This document shows positions 15,986 through 24,386 of a DNA stretch of 64,000 bases, piece by piece. Positions within the stretch are counted from its first letter, which is position 1, and every line of letters begins with the position of its first letter. The stretch comes from JALORV01 sp035429725 (GTDB taxonomy: Bacteria; Pseudomonadota; Gammaproteobacteria; Burkholderiales; Burkholderiaceae_F). The stretch covers positions 1 to 64,000 of the forward strand of contig DAOMFI010000001.1 in the NCBI GenBank assembly GCA_035429725.1, read 5' to 3'. Below the pieces are notes generated by a model. It saw only the letters and a program-made list of their open reading frames with translations, ran no database searches and had not been told where the DNA came from. The translations under genes and the position numbers were made by a program.

Positions 15986-17367
15986 GCGAGCGCTCCGTGC
16001 AGGTCATGTGCCTCAGCGGACGTGACCTTCACCTCGACGAAATCCCCGGGCGCCAGCTTGCGCCGCCCCGTCTTGATGTAGACGACGCCGTCGATCTCGG
16101 GCGCATCGGCGGCTGTCCGCCCCATCGATACTGTCGGCCCGACTTCATCGACCAGCACGCGCTGAATCGTTCCGACCTTGCGGGCGAGGCGCCGGGCCGA
16201 GATCTGCTCCTGGACCTGCATGAAACGCGCGCGCCGTTGCTCGCGAACTTCGTCCGCGAGTTGCCCGGGCAGCGCGTTCGCCGCCGCGCCTTCAACCGGC
16301 GAATAGGCAAAGCAGCCGACGCGGTCGAGTTCGGCTTCACGCAGGAACTCGAGCAGGTGTTCGAACTCCGCCTCGGTTTCGCCGGGAAACCCGGCGATGA
16401 ACGTCGAACGGATCGTCAGTTCGGGGCAGATCGCCCGCCAGGCCCGGATGCGCTCGATGTTCTTCTCACCCGAAGCCGGCCGCTTCATCGCTTTCAGCAC
16501 GCGCGGGTGCGAGTGCTGGAACGGCACGTCGAGGTAAGGCAGCACCCGGCCCTCGGCCATCAGCGGGATCACCTCATCGACGTGCGGATACGGATAGACG
16601 TAGTGCAGCCGCACCCAGGCGTCGTTTGCCTGCGCAAGCTGGGCCAGTTCCTTCACGAGTTCGGTCATCTTCGTTCTGACCGCTCGGCCGCCGACGAAGT
16701 CGAGCTTGTAGCGGACGTCGACACCGTAGGCGCTGGTGTCCTGCGAGATGACGAGGATTTCCTTGACGCCCTGCTTCAACAGGTTCTCGGCCTCACGCAT
16801 GACCTGGCCGATCGGGCGCGAGACCAGGTCGCCGCGCATCGACGGGATGATGCAGAAGCTGCAGCGATGGTTGCAGCCCTCCGAGATCTTCAGATACGCA
16901 TAGTGCCGCGGCGTCAGCTTGATGCCGGCTGGCGGCACGAGGTCGGTGTACGGATCGTGCGGTTTCGGCAGGTGCCGATGCACATGATCGAGCACCTCGG
17001 TTGCGGCGTGCGGGCCGGTGACGGCCAGCACCTTCGGATGTACTTTGGCAACCAGGTTTTCTCCACCTTCACTGCGCGCGCCGAGGCAGCCGGTGACGAT
17101 GACCTTGCCGTTTTCCGCAAGCGCCTCGCCGATGGCATCGAGCGATTCCTGCACGGCGGCGTCGATGAAGCCGCACGTGTTGACGATGACGAGGTCGGCG
17201 CCTTCGTAGGTCGGGCTGGTCGCGTATCCCTCAGCGGCCAGTTGCGTCAGGATCAGCTCGGAATCGACCAGCGCCTTCGGACAGCCCAGAGAAACGAAGC
17301 CCACCGACGGAGCGGTGGGCTGGCGGGCCGTCGGGCGCGACCGCCGTGCGGCACTCGTGGCGGTCAT
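15982..17367 (-). CDS. rimO: Ribosomal protein S12 methylthiotransferase RimO
   Basis: 461 residues from ATG 17367. A radical-SAM enzyme that methylthiolates the conserved aspartate of ribosomal protein S12. In order: MTTase N-terminal domain with cluster cysteines (FVSLGCPKALVDSE, NTCGFIDAA, VTGCLGAR), the radical-SAM motif CNHRCSFC in EGCNHRCSFCIIPSMRG, the FIAGFPGETEAEFE block, and a C-terminal TRAM domain (RVLVDEVGPTVSMGRT to VEVKVTSAEAHDLHG). A frame extends upstream to 17466 but has no support. First gene of the rimO-GST-OMP set, just downstream of phaR. Confidence 0.95.
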   Translation of the reverse strand: MTATSAARRSRPTARQPTAPSVGFVSLGCPKALVDSELILTQLAAEGYATSPTYEGADLVIVNTCGFIDAAVQESLDAIGEALAENGKVIVTGCLGARSEGGENLVAKVHPKVLAVTGPHAATEVLDHVHRHLPKPHDPYTDLVPPAGIKLTPRHYAYLKISEGCNHRCSFCIIPSMRGDLVSRPIGQVMREAENLLKQGVKEILVISQDTSAYGVDVRYKLDFVGGRAVRTKMTELVKELAQLAQANDAWVRLHYVYPYPHVDEVIPLMAEGRVLPYLDVPFQHSHPRVLKAMKRPASGEKNIERIRAWRAICPELTIRSTFIAGFPGETEAEFEHLLEFLREAELDRVGCFAYSPVEGAAANALPGQLADEVREQRRARFMQVQEQISARRLARKVGTIQRVLVDEVGPTVSMGRTAADAPEIDGVVYIKTGRRKLAPGDFVEVKVTSAEAHDLHGALA

Positions 17368-17383
17368 TGCCCCGCAGTCACGG

Positions 17384-17923
17384 CTATTTCTTCTCGCCCG
17401 GGAAGCCCGGGAAGCCGGTGAACATCGAACGCGCCTGGTTCTGCATGTTCTCCTGCATCTGCACAAAGAGGTTCTTCGACTGCTCGATGTAGTTCGACAT
17501 CATCGACTGGATCATCGGCGACTGCATGTTGACGAACTGCGTCCACATTTCAGGACCGATCTTGTTCGTTTCGTAGAACGCCTTGCTCTGTTCCGAGAGC
17601 TTGCCCTGGATGTCGATGAACGCCTGGATGTTCTTTTCCAGGTACGAGCCCATCATCCCCTGCATCGCATTGCCGTAGAAGCGGATGATCTGCGACAGCA
17701 TCTGCGCGCTGAACATCGGCATGCCGCCGGCTTCCTCTTCCAGGATGATCTGCAGCAGGATCGGACGGGTCAGGTCCTCGGCACTCTTGGCATCGACGAC
17801 CTGGAAGTTCTCGTTGTCCAGCACGAGCTGCTTGACGTCGGCCAGAGTGATGTAGGTGCTGGTCTGCGTGTCGTACAGCCGTCGGTTCGGGTACTTCTTG
17901 ATAAGGCGGACAGCGGTTGCCAT
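17384..17923 (-). CDS. phaR: Polyhydroxyalkanoate synthesis repressor PhaR
   Basis: 179 residues. PhaR binds DNA and PHA granules, and releases phasin and its own promoter when polymer is made. The N-terminal DNA-binding block (VRLIKKYPNRRLYDTQTSTYITLADVK), the ILLQIILEEEAGG segment and the following PHB-accumulation regulatory helices (AMQGMMGSYLEKNIQAFIDIQ) are typical; the C-terminal third is rich in Met and Gln, suited to binding polymer. In several Burkholderiales phaR follows phaB directly; here about 5.6 kb with an ABC importer and a parvulin separates them. Confidence 0.95.
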   Translation of the reverse strand: MATAVRLIKKYPNRRLYDTQTSTYITLADVKQLVLDNENFQVVDAKSAEDLTRPILLQIILEEEAGGMPMFSAQMLSQIIRFYGNAMQGMMGSYLEKNIQAFIDIQGKLSEQSKAFYETNKIGPEMWTQFVNMQSPMIQSMMSNYIEQSKNLFVQMQENMQNQARSMFTGFPGFPGEKK

Positions 17924-18074
17924 TCAGGTTCCTCGGTTGACATCGCGCGGCGCGCGACGGCCCGTCGTGCGGGCATCTCCCATTTGTTTTGCGGCATTCT
18001 AGCGAAGATGACGCACCGCAGCGGAGACGCGGCCCCGGGGTGGCTCGGATGGCTGGAACCGCGCAGCTCTGCCA

Positions 18075-18102
18075 AAATGTCCTGTTCGGGTTTTCGACAT
18101 TT
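18075..18102. promoter_or_regulatory. Inverted repeat just upstream of the ABC importer operon
   Basis: AAATGTC (18075-18081) and GACATTT (18096-18102) flank 14 bp, ending 8 bp before the Shine-Dalgarno of the binding-protein gene. The position suits an operator or a leader hairpin. No regulator of the importer is encoded next to it. Confidence 0.35.
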
Positions 18103-18119
18103 GCTTCCAAGGAGACATG

Positions 18120-19466
18120 ATGCTTCGCCGCACCCTGCTTGCAGCTTCTCTCGTGGCCGGATTCTCCATGGCGTTCGCCTCGGGCCTGGCAATCGCCGGC
18201 ACGGTAACGGTCATCACTTCGTTCCCGAAGGAGCTGACGGCGGCCTACAAGGCAGCGTTCGAGAAGGCCAATCCCGGCGTCACGCTGGAGATCCTGAACA
18301 AGAGCACGGTGGCCGGCATCGCCTTCGTGCGCGAAACGGCCGCAGGACAGCGCCCCGACGTGTTCTGGGCCTCCGCACCTGATGCCTTCGAAGTCCTCAA
18401 GCGCGACAAACTGCTGGTGGCCGCACCCGACGTCGACAACAAGGCGATTCCAGCCAAGATCGGCAACTACCCGATCAACGACCCTCAGGGCTACTACAAG
18501 GGCCAGGCGCTGGCCGGCTACGGGATCATGTACAACACGCGCTACCTGAAGGCGAACAAGCTCACCCCACCGAAAGAGTGGACCGACCTGCTGGCGCCCG
18601 CGTGGTTCGGGCACGTGGCGATGACGTCGCCCTCGCGCTCGGGGACGATGCACCTGACGGTGGAAACGATCCTCCAGGGCGAAGGCTGGGACAAGGGCTG
18701 GAGCCAGATCCTGCAGATGGCGGGCAACAGCGCCCAGGTGACCGAACGCAGTTTTGGCGTACCCGACGGCATCAACAACGGTCAGTTCGGCGGCGGGCCG
18801 GTCATCGACTTCTTCGGCCTGGCCGGCAAGAACTCCGGCTTCCCGGTCGAGTTCGTCTACCCGGCAGTCACGTCGATCGTGCCCGCCAACATTGCGCTGA
18901 TCAGTGGCGGCAAGAACACGGCCGAGGCGAAGAAGTTCGTCGCCTTCGCGCTCAGCCAGCAGGGCCAGGAGCTCTTGCTGCAGCCGGCGATTTCGCGCTT
19001 GCCCGTGCTTCCCTATTCGGCACTCGCCGGCAAGATCCCGGCCGGCTATCCCGACCCGCAGGCCATCGTCAAGCGGGCCAAGGTGAACTTCAATGCGGAC
19101 CTTTCGGAGGACCGCTATTCACTCGTCCACTCACTGTTCGACCAGACGATCACATTCCGCCTGAAGGAACTCCAGGCCGCCACCAAGGCGATCCAGTCTG
19201 CCGAAGCGAAGCTGGCCGCCAGCGGCAAGCCGAATGCGCAAGCCTCCGATCTGATCAGGCAGGCACGTGAACTCGCGTACTCGCCGATTGTCTCGGCCTC
19301 GCTCGCCTCCCAGCCCGAATTCCTGAAGCTCTTCGCCGCGAACAAGAAGGAAGTCGCGGTCGCCAAGCAGATCACCGGCCTCGAAGAGAGCTGGAACCGC
19401 AAGGCGCGCGAGAACTACGGCAAGGCAGTCGAGCTGGCGCAGCAGGCGGCGGCGCTGATCAAGTAA
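18120..19466 (+). CDS. ABC transporter substrate-binding protein, Fe3+/polyamine-type family 1
   Basis: 448 residues. I chose the second of two adjacent ATGs, 5 nt behind GGAG (18111-18114). A signal peptide (RRTLLAASLVAGFSMAFASGLAIAG) precedes a family 1 solute-binding fold: TVTVITSFPKELTAAYKAAFEKANPGV, GQRPDVFWASAPDAFEVLKRD, GYGIMYNTRYLKAN and FFGLAGKNSGFPVEFVYP. It is longer than the roughly 330-350 usual for this class, because a helical C-terminal extension of about 100 residues has been added. Iron(III), 2-aminoethylphosphonate and other small ligands are all possible. Operon with the permease and ATPase. Confidence 0.85.
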   Translation: MLRRTLLAASLVAGFSMAFASGLAIAGTVTVITSFPKELTAAYKAAFEKANPGVTLEILNKSTVAGIAFVRETAAGQRPDVFWASAPDAFEVLKRDKLLVAAPDVDNKAIPAKIGNYPINDPQGYYKGQALAGYGIMYNTRYLKANKLTPPKEWTDLLAPAWFGHVAMTSPSRSGTMHLTVETILQGEGWDKGWSQILQMAGNSAQVTERSFGVPDGINNGQFGGGPVIDFFGLAGKNSGFPVEFVYPAVTSIVPANIALISGGKNTAEAKKFVAFALSQQGQELLLQPAISRLPVLPYSALAGKIPAGYPDPQAIVKRAKVNFNADLSEDRYSLVHSLFDQTITFRLKELQAATKAIQSAEAKLAASGKPNAQASDLIRQARELAYSPIVSASLASQPEFLKLFAANKKEVAVAKQITGLEESWNRKARENYGKAVELAQQAAALIK

Positions 19467-19488
19467 ACCGGACCGCCGAGCTTCTTCA

Positions 19489-21222
19489 ATGAGCGCCGTG
19501 CTGGGCGATGGCCGCAGCGCGTCCGCCGGCGCTGCGTCGCTGCTGCGTCGCTACGGCACCTCGTGGCGAGCGCTGCTGGTGCTGGCGGCGATCGCCGCCT
19601 TTCTGCTCGCCCTGCTGATCATCCCGGTCGGCACCGTCTTCGTCACGGCTTTCCGCGACGCCGACGGCAGCTTCACGCTCGGACACTTCGCGTCGTTCTT
19701 CTCGACCGGGCTGATGCGCGAGTCGTTCTTCAACTCGCTCTTTGTCGCCACGACCAGCGTGGTCGTGGCGTCGCTCATCGCGGTGCCGTTGGCGTACCTG
19801 ACCGTGCGCTTCGAGTTCCGCGGTGCGCTGCTGATCCAGACTCTCGGCGTGCTGCCGCTGATCATGCCGCCCTTCGTCGGCGCGGTGGCGATGCAGCTGG
19901 TCTTCGGCCGGTCCGGCTCGCTCAACCTGCTGCTCGACGAGCACTTCGGTCTGTCCATCCCGATCATGGAGGGGCTGACCGGGGTGATCTTCGTGGAGAG
20001 CCTGCACTACTTCCCGTTCATCCTGATGAACCTGGTCGTGGCGCTGCGTGCGATCGACGGCGCGATGGAGGAAGCCGCACTGAACCTCGGCGCGCGCGGC
20101 TGGCGTCTGTTCCGTCGCGTCGTATTTCCGCTGGCGATGCCGGGCTACATTGCCGGCGCGGCACTCGTGTTCGTCAAGGTCTTCGATGATCTCGGCACGC
20201 CGCTCGTGCTTGGGCAGACCAACCTGCTGGCGCCGCAGGCCTACCTGCGCATCACCCAGGTCGGCCTGGAAGACCCGCTCGGCTACGTGATCAGCGTCAT
20301 CATGATCGCGTTTTCGATCCTGGCGCTCTGGCTCTCGGCGCAGGTCATGAAGGGCAAGGACTACTCGACGCTGCAGAAGGGCGGCGCCGGTATCGCCAAG
20401 CGGCGGCTCCGCCCGTGGGAAGCCGCCCTGGCCTACGGCAGCATCGTGCTCGTGCTGCTGGTCGTGCTGAGCCCCCACCTGGGACTGCTCGTGCTGTCCT
20501 TTGCCAAGGTCTGGAGCTACTCGGTCCTGCCGGACGCGTGGACTGCTGCACATTACGCGACGGTCATCGAGGACTCGAGCGGCATGATCCGCAACACGCT
20601 GATCTACTGCGGCCTTGCGGCGCTGATCGATGTCGTCATCGGCACGGCGATCGCCTACCTGATCCTGCGTACCCGCATACCGGCGCGTCAATGGCTGGAC
20701 TACGCCGCCAGCGCCGCGATTGCGGTGCCGGGCATCGTTCTCGCGATCGGCTACCTGCGCACCTTCCAGGGCGTGGAGATCTTCGGCACGCCAATCACGC
20801 AGACATGGCTGCTGATCATGCTGGCCTACTCGGTGAGGCGGCTCCCTTACGCGCTGCGCTCCTGCATGGCCGCTCTGCAGCAGATCAACCTCAGCCTGGA
20901 GGAGGCTGCCGAGATGCTGGGTGCAAGCCAGTGGCGCACCGTGCGCCGGATCGTCATCCCGCTGATGGCGGGCGGCATCCTGGCGGGCTTCGTCTCGAGC
21001 TTCATCACCGCTGCGGTGGAGCTGTCAGCAACGATCCTGCTGGTGGTGAAGGAGTCCCAGGCTCCGATGAGCTACGGCATCTACCTCTACATGCAGTCGA
21101 TCGCCGGCCGCGGGCCGGGAGCGGCGCTCGGCGTGTTGCTGGTGCTGACCGTTGCCATCGGTACCTATCTGTCGCACCGGTTCGTCGACCGCGCCAACCG
21201 TACCCTGGAGACCCAGCGATGA
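19489..21222 (+). CDS. ABC transporter permease, fused two-domain (FbpB-type)
   Basis: 577 residues with about twelve membrane helices, two binding-protein-dependent permease domains in one chain. The two EAA loops that contact the ATPase are EEAALNLGARGWRLFRRVV and EEAAEMLGASQWRTVRRIV, each followed by a P-L-G helix. This layout is usual for Fe3+ (FbpB/AfuB) and aminoethylphosphonate importers. It begins 22 bp after the binding-protein gene and its stop overlaps the ATPase start by 4 bp. Confidence 0.9.
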   Translation: MSAVLGDGRSASAGAASLLRRYGTSWRALLVLAAIAAFLLALLIIPVGTVFVTAFRDADGSFTLGHFASFFSTGLMRESFFNSLFVATTSVVVASLIAVPLAYLTVRFEFRGALLIQTLGVLPLIMPPFVGAVAMQLVFGRSGSLNLLLDEHFGLSIPIMEGLTGVIFVESLHYFPFILMNLVVALRAIDGAMEEAALNLGARGWRLFRRVVFPLAMPGYIAGAALVFVKVFDDLGTPLVLGQTNLLAPQAYLRITQVGLEDPLGYVISVIMIAFSILALWLSAQVMKGKDYSTLQKGGAGIAKRRLRPWEAALAYGSIVLVLLVVLSPHLGLLVLSFAKVWSYSVLPDAWTAAHYATVIEDSSGMIRNTLIYCGLAALIDVVIGTAIAYLILRTRIPARQWLDYAASAAIAVPGIVLAIGYLRTFQGVEIFGTPITQTWLLIMLAYSVRRLPYALRSCMAALQQINLSLEEAAEMLGASQWRTVRRIVIPLMAGGILAGFVSSFITAAVELSATILLVVKESQAPMSYGIYLYMQSIAGRGPGAALGVLLVLTVAIGTYLSHRFVDRANRTLETQR

Positions 21223-22268
21223 AAGCCGTGGCTGTCGAATGCATCGGCATTGGCCTTGCCTATGGCACCAACCAGGTGCTGAAGGACATCACGCTCAGCA
21301 TCGAGCCGGGCGAGTTCTTCGCTCTGCTCGGGCCGTCCGGCTCGGGCAAGTCGACCCTGCTGCGGCTGATTGCCGGCTTCAACCAGCATAACCGCGGCCA
21401 GCTGCTCGTCGACGGGCGCGACATCACCGGTGTGCCGCCGCACGCGCGCAACATCGGCATGGTGTTCCAGAGTTACGCGCTGTGGCCGCACCTGACCGTG
21501 CACGACAACGTCGCCTTCGGGCTGGTCGAGCGCCGCGTCGCGCGCGATGAAATCCGACGCCGCGTCGCAGACGCACTGGAACTGGTCGGGCTGACAGACT
21601 ACGCGCGACGCCGGCCCAACCAGCTCTCCGGCGGCCAGCAGCAGCGCGTGGCGCTGGCGCGCACGATCGTCATCGAGCCGCAGGTACTGCTGCTCGACGA
21701 GCCGCTCTCAAACCTCGACAAGAAGCTGCGCGAGCAGATGAGGCTGGAATTGAAGCGGCTGCAGCGCAAACTCGGCATCACGACGATCTTCGTCACGCAC
21801 GACCAGGAAGAAGCGATGACCACAGCGGATCGCATGGCCGTGCTCGAGGCCGGGGTCCTGCAGCAGGTCGGCACGCCACGCGAACTCTTCGACACGCCCG
21901 CCAACCGCTTCGTCGCCGAGTTCGTCGGCAGTACCAACCTGCTGGCAGGCCGCAGCGATGCCGCGCGCCAGGTCTTCATCGCCGATGGGTTCGGCGAGAT
22001 CCCGCTGACCGGAGGCGCTAGCGGCACGGCAATTTCGGTGCGGCCCCATGCCATCGTCATCGCCGAGTCGCGCGACACGGCCCGGGTCTGGTTCGAAGGC
22101 GCAATCGAGGAGAGCGAGTTCCTCGGCGAATTCACGCGCTATGGCGTACGCGTCGGGCCGACGTTGCTCACGGCCGATACGCCACACCTGTCGGCCACGC
22201 CGATCTACACACCAGGCATGCGGGTGCAGATCGGCATCGATCCCGGCGAAGTGCGCGTCCTCGACTGA
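21219..22268 (+). CDS. ABC transporter ATP-binding protein (FbpC/PotA type)
   Basis: 349 residues. Walker A GPSGSGKST (about 43-51), Q-loop VFQSYALWPHLTV, signature LSGGQQQRVALART, Walker B VLLLDEPLSNLD and switch FVTHDQEEA are all present. The C-terminal 100 residues carry a TOBE-like domain (ISVRPHAIVI, GAIEESEFLGEFTRYGVRVG), as in the Fe3+ and polyamine importers. The ATG overlaps the permease stop (ATGA). Ligand not determined. Confidence 0.92.
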   Translation: MKAVAVECIGIGLAYGTNQVLKDITLSIEPGEFFALLGPSGSGKSTLLRLIAGFNQHNRGQLLVDGRDITGVPPHARNIGMVFQSYALWPHLTVHDNVAFGLVERRVARDEIRRRVADALELVGLTDYARRRPNQLSGGQQQRVALARTIVIEPQVLLLDEPLSNLDKKLREQMRLELKRLQRKLGITTIFVTHDQEEAMTTADRMAVLEAGVLQQVGTPRELFDTPANRFVAEFVGSTNLLAGRSDAARQVFIADGFGEIPLTGGASGTAISVRPHAIVIAESRDTARVWFEGAIEESEFLGEFTRYGVRVGPTLLTADTPHLSATPIYTPGMRVQIGIDPGEVRVLD

Positions 22269-22272
22269 ACGA

Positions 22273-22289
22273 CCGGCCTGAGAGGCCGG
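22273..22289. terminator. Hairpin between convergent genes
   Basis: CCGGCCT (22273-22279), loop GAG, AGGCCGG (22283-22289) begins 5 bp after the ATPase stop. It has no T tract on either side. In the convergent gap between the importer operon and the parvulin gene it probably helps end transcription of the importer operon. Confidence 0.45.
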
Positions 22290-22340
22290 CCTCGGGTCGC
22301 ACGATGAACGTTCTGCCGACGGTTCAGGCCGCCGAGCCGC

Positions 22341-23219
22341 TTACTTGGACGCTGGTGCAGTCGGCGCAGCGGGTGCTCCGGGCGTCGCCGGCGCGGCGCC
22401 GGCTATTTCGATCTTCGCCGCAGCCTTGAGCGCGTCGAGCTGCTTCTTCACTCCTTGCTGCTGCAGCTGCTGACTGAGCTGGGCCTTGACCTGCTCCAGC
22501 GGGGGCGCCTCGATCGCGCGGGTGTCTTCGAGCAGGATGACGTGATAGCCGAACTGGCTCTTGACGGGCGTTTCGGTGAACTTGCCCTTCTCCAGCTTGG
22601 TCACGGCCGCCGAAAACTCCGGGACCATTCTCCGCGGATCGAACCATCCGAGTTCCCCTCCTCGCGCCCTGGAACCCGAATCCTTCGACTTTTCTTCCGC
22701 CAGCTTCGCGAAGGCGGCTGGATTCTTCTTCAGCCGCGAGATGATGTCCTTGGCTTCGGACTCCTTTTCGACCAGGATGTGGCGTGCCTTGTACTCCGTG
22801 CCGCTGATCGTCGCCTTGATGCGCTCGTATTCGGCCTTGAGCGCGTCCTCGCTGATGGGGTTGCTCTTGACGAAGTCCTCGACGTAGGCGTTGGCCAGCA
22901 CGGACTGCCTGATCGCGTTCAACTGGTCCTGTACCTCGGGTGATTTGTCCAGGCCCTTCTTGACGGCCTCTTCGGCCACCACCATTTGCAGTGCCAGCTG
23001 ATCAATGATGCCCTTCCGCGCTTCCGGTGAGTCGGCGTGGCCCGCGCTGCCGCCTTGCTTGGCGATCATGTCGACGGTTCGCTGGCTGATTGGCTTTCCG
23101 TTCACGGTGGCTGCCGCCGGGCCTGTCGAGGCCTGGTCACCGGCCTTGGGATTGCAGGCGCCGAGCGCAAGCACGGATGCCGCGCAGACGAGAAGAGTTT
23201 CGAATTTGGCGAACGTCAT
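22341..23219 (-). CDS. Parvulin-type peptidyl-prolyl isomerase lipoprotein
   Basis: 292 residues. A lipoprotein signal (VCAASVLALGAC, lipobox LGAC) places it on a membrane of the envelope. An N-terminal SurA/PrsA-like helical region (VNGKPISQRTVDMIAKQ) precedes one PpiC rotamase domain, about residues 140-245: YKARHILVEKESEAKDII, ARGGELGWFDPRRMVPEF and SQFGYHVILLED. The tail is a low-complexity Ala-Pro run. Similar proteins annotated EpsD/PrsA help fold exported proteins. It lies between the pha genes and the ABC importer without clear functional link. Confidence 0.87.
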   Translation of the reverse strand: MTFAKFETLLVCAASVLALGACNPKAGDQASTGPAAATVNGKPISQRTVDMIAKQGGSAGHADSPEARKGIIDQLALQMVVAEEAVKKGLDKSPEVQDQLNAIRQSVLANAYVEDFVKSNPISEDALKAEYERIKATISGTEYKARHILVEKESEAKDIISRLKKNPAAFAKLAEEKSKDSGSRARGGELGWFDPRRMVPEFSAAVTKLEKGKFTETPVKSQFGYHVILLEDTRAIEAPPLEQVKAQLSQQLQQQGVKKQLDALKAAAKIEIAGAAPATPGAPAAPTAPASK

Positions 23220-23320
23220 TTCATTCCTTGAGTTGCTGTCGGGTCAATGGAAACCCGCATTGTGGCAGGCCCGCGCACCCGGACCGCGCGTCGAGCGCGG
23301 GCGCTGCCGCAGCCGCGGGG

Positions 23321-23339
23321 GCGCGGACTACGTCCGCGC
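23321..23339. terminator. Hairpin downstream of phaB
   Basis: GCGCGGAC (23321-23328), loop TAC, GTCCGCGC (23332-23339) is a perfect 8-bp stem with no T tract. It is the only clear structure in 23220-23518, between the end of phaCAB and the start of the parvulin gene, and may end the pha transcript. No gene is seen in this gap. Confidence 0.35.
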
Positions 23340-23518
23340 TTGTCTCGAGCTTAGGGACATGACGCTGCGTCGAGCGGCACAACCGACGCGGCGACGTCGC
23401 CGGCAATCTGCCGCTGCACATGCCAGGATCGCCGGCTGCCGCCTCCGACCTTAGCCGGACCTCACGGTAAACGTGGCATCGAACTGAATGAACGTTCCCC
23501 GCGCCCGCGCCGGCCCGG

Positions 23519-24253
23519 TCAGCCCATGTGCAGGCCGCCGTTGCAGGAGAAGTCGGCCCCCGTCGTGAAGCCCGAATCAGGCCCCGCAAGCCACGCAACG
23601 ATCGAGCCGATTTCGTCCGGTGTGCCGAGCCGCTTGACCGGGATGGTTTCGATGATCTTCTCCAGAATCTGCGGCTTGATGGCGTTGACCATCTCGGTGC
23701 CGATGTAGCCGGGGCTCACGGTGTTCACAGTGACCCCCTTGGCGGCGAGTTCCTGTGCCAAAGCCATCGTGAAGCCGTGCATGCCGGCCTTGGCGGCGGA
23801 GTAGTTCGTCTGGCCGGCCTGGCCCTTTTCGCCGTTGACTGAGCTGATCTGGATGATGCGTCCCCAGCCCCTCTCGACCATGCCCGGCACGACCTGCTTG
23901 GTCACATTGAACATGCTGTTGAGGTTGGTATCGATGACCGCGTCCCAGTCCTCGCGCGTCATCTTCAGGAACATGCGGTCACGCGTGATGCCGGCGTTGT
24001 TCACCAGCACGTCGATCGGGCCGTGCTCGGCCACGGCCTTGGAGAACGCCGCCTCGGTGCTGCTCCAGTCGGCCACGTTGCCGACCGATGCGTAGAAGGT
24101 GTAGCCGAGCGCCTTCTGCTCGCCCAGCCACTTGTTGAAATCGCGACTCGGCCCGCAGCCCGCGATGACCTTGAAGCCTTCCTTGTGCAACCGCTGGCAG
24201 ATTGCCGTGCCAATGCCGCCCATGCCACCCGTGACGTACGCTACCTTTGCCAT
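23519..24253 (-). CDS. phaB: Acetoacetyl-CoA reductase PhaB
   Basis: 244 residues from ATG 24253 (MAKVAYVTGGMGGIG); the frame extends further up but not with family sequence. A short-chain dehydrogenase that reduces acetoacetyl-CoA to (R)-3-hydroxybutyryl-CoA with NADPH, the second step of PHB synthesis. Catalytic S138, Y151 and K155 are seen in SSVNGEKGQAGQTNYSAAK; the NAG motif is NNAGITRD. Third gene of phaC-phaA-phaB, with a hairpin in the 133-bp phaA-phaB gap. Its NADPH demand is relevant to the ferredoxin:NADP+ system further along. Confidence 0.96.
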   Translation of the reverse strand: MAKVAYVTGGMGGIGTAICQRLHKEGFKVIAGCGPSRDFNKWLGEQKALGYTFYASVGNVADWSSTEAAFSKAVAEHGPIDVLVNNAGITRDRMFLKMTREDWDAVIDTNLNSMFNVTKQVVPGMVERGWGRIIQISSVNGEKGQAGQTNYSAAKAGMHGFTMALAQELAAKGVTVNTVSPGYIGTEMVNAIKPQILEKIIETIPVKRLGTPDEIGSIVAWLAGPDSGFTTGADFSCNGGLHMG

Positions 24254-24332
24254 TTCTGTCTCCGTAGTTATTTCGCCCTCGTACACGCGACGCTGCGTGT
24301 CGCACATGCACTCGGGCGAGTTTCTTGATCAG

Positions 24333-24367
24333 CGCGGCCGGCTTGGGACGGCCCGGCGCCGGCCGCG
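24333..24367 (-). other. Long hairpin between phaA and phaB
   Basis: CGCGGCCGGC (24333-24342) and GCCGGCCGCG (24358-24367) form a perfect 10-bp stem with a 15-nt loop, 20 bp beyond the phaA stop on the transcript. Without a T tract it is more likely an RNA processing or stability element, or a partial terminator, than a full stop for the operon. Confidence 0.45.
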
Positions 24368-24386
24368 ATACATCTGCAAGCTCAGT

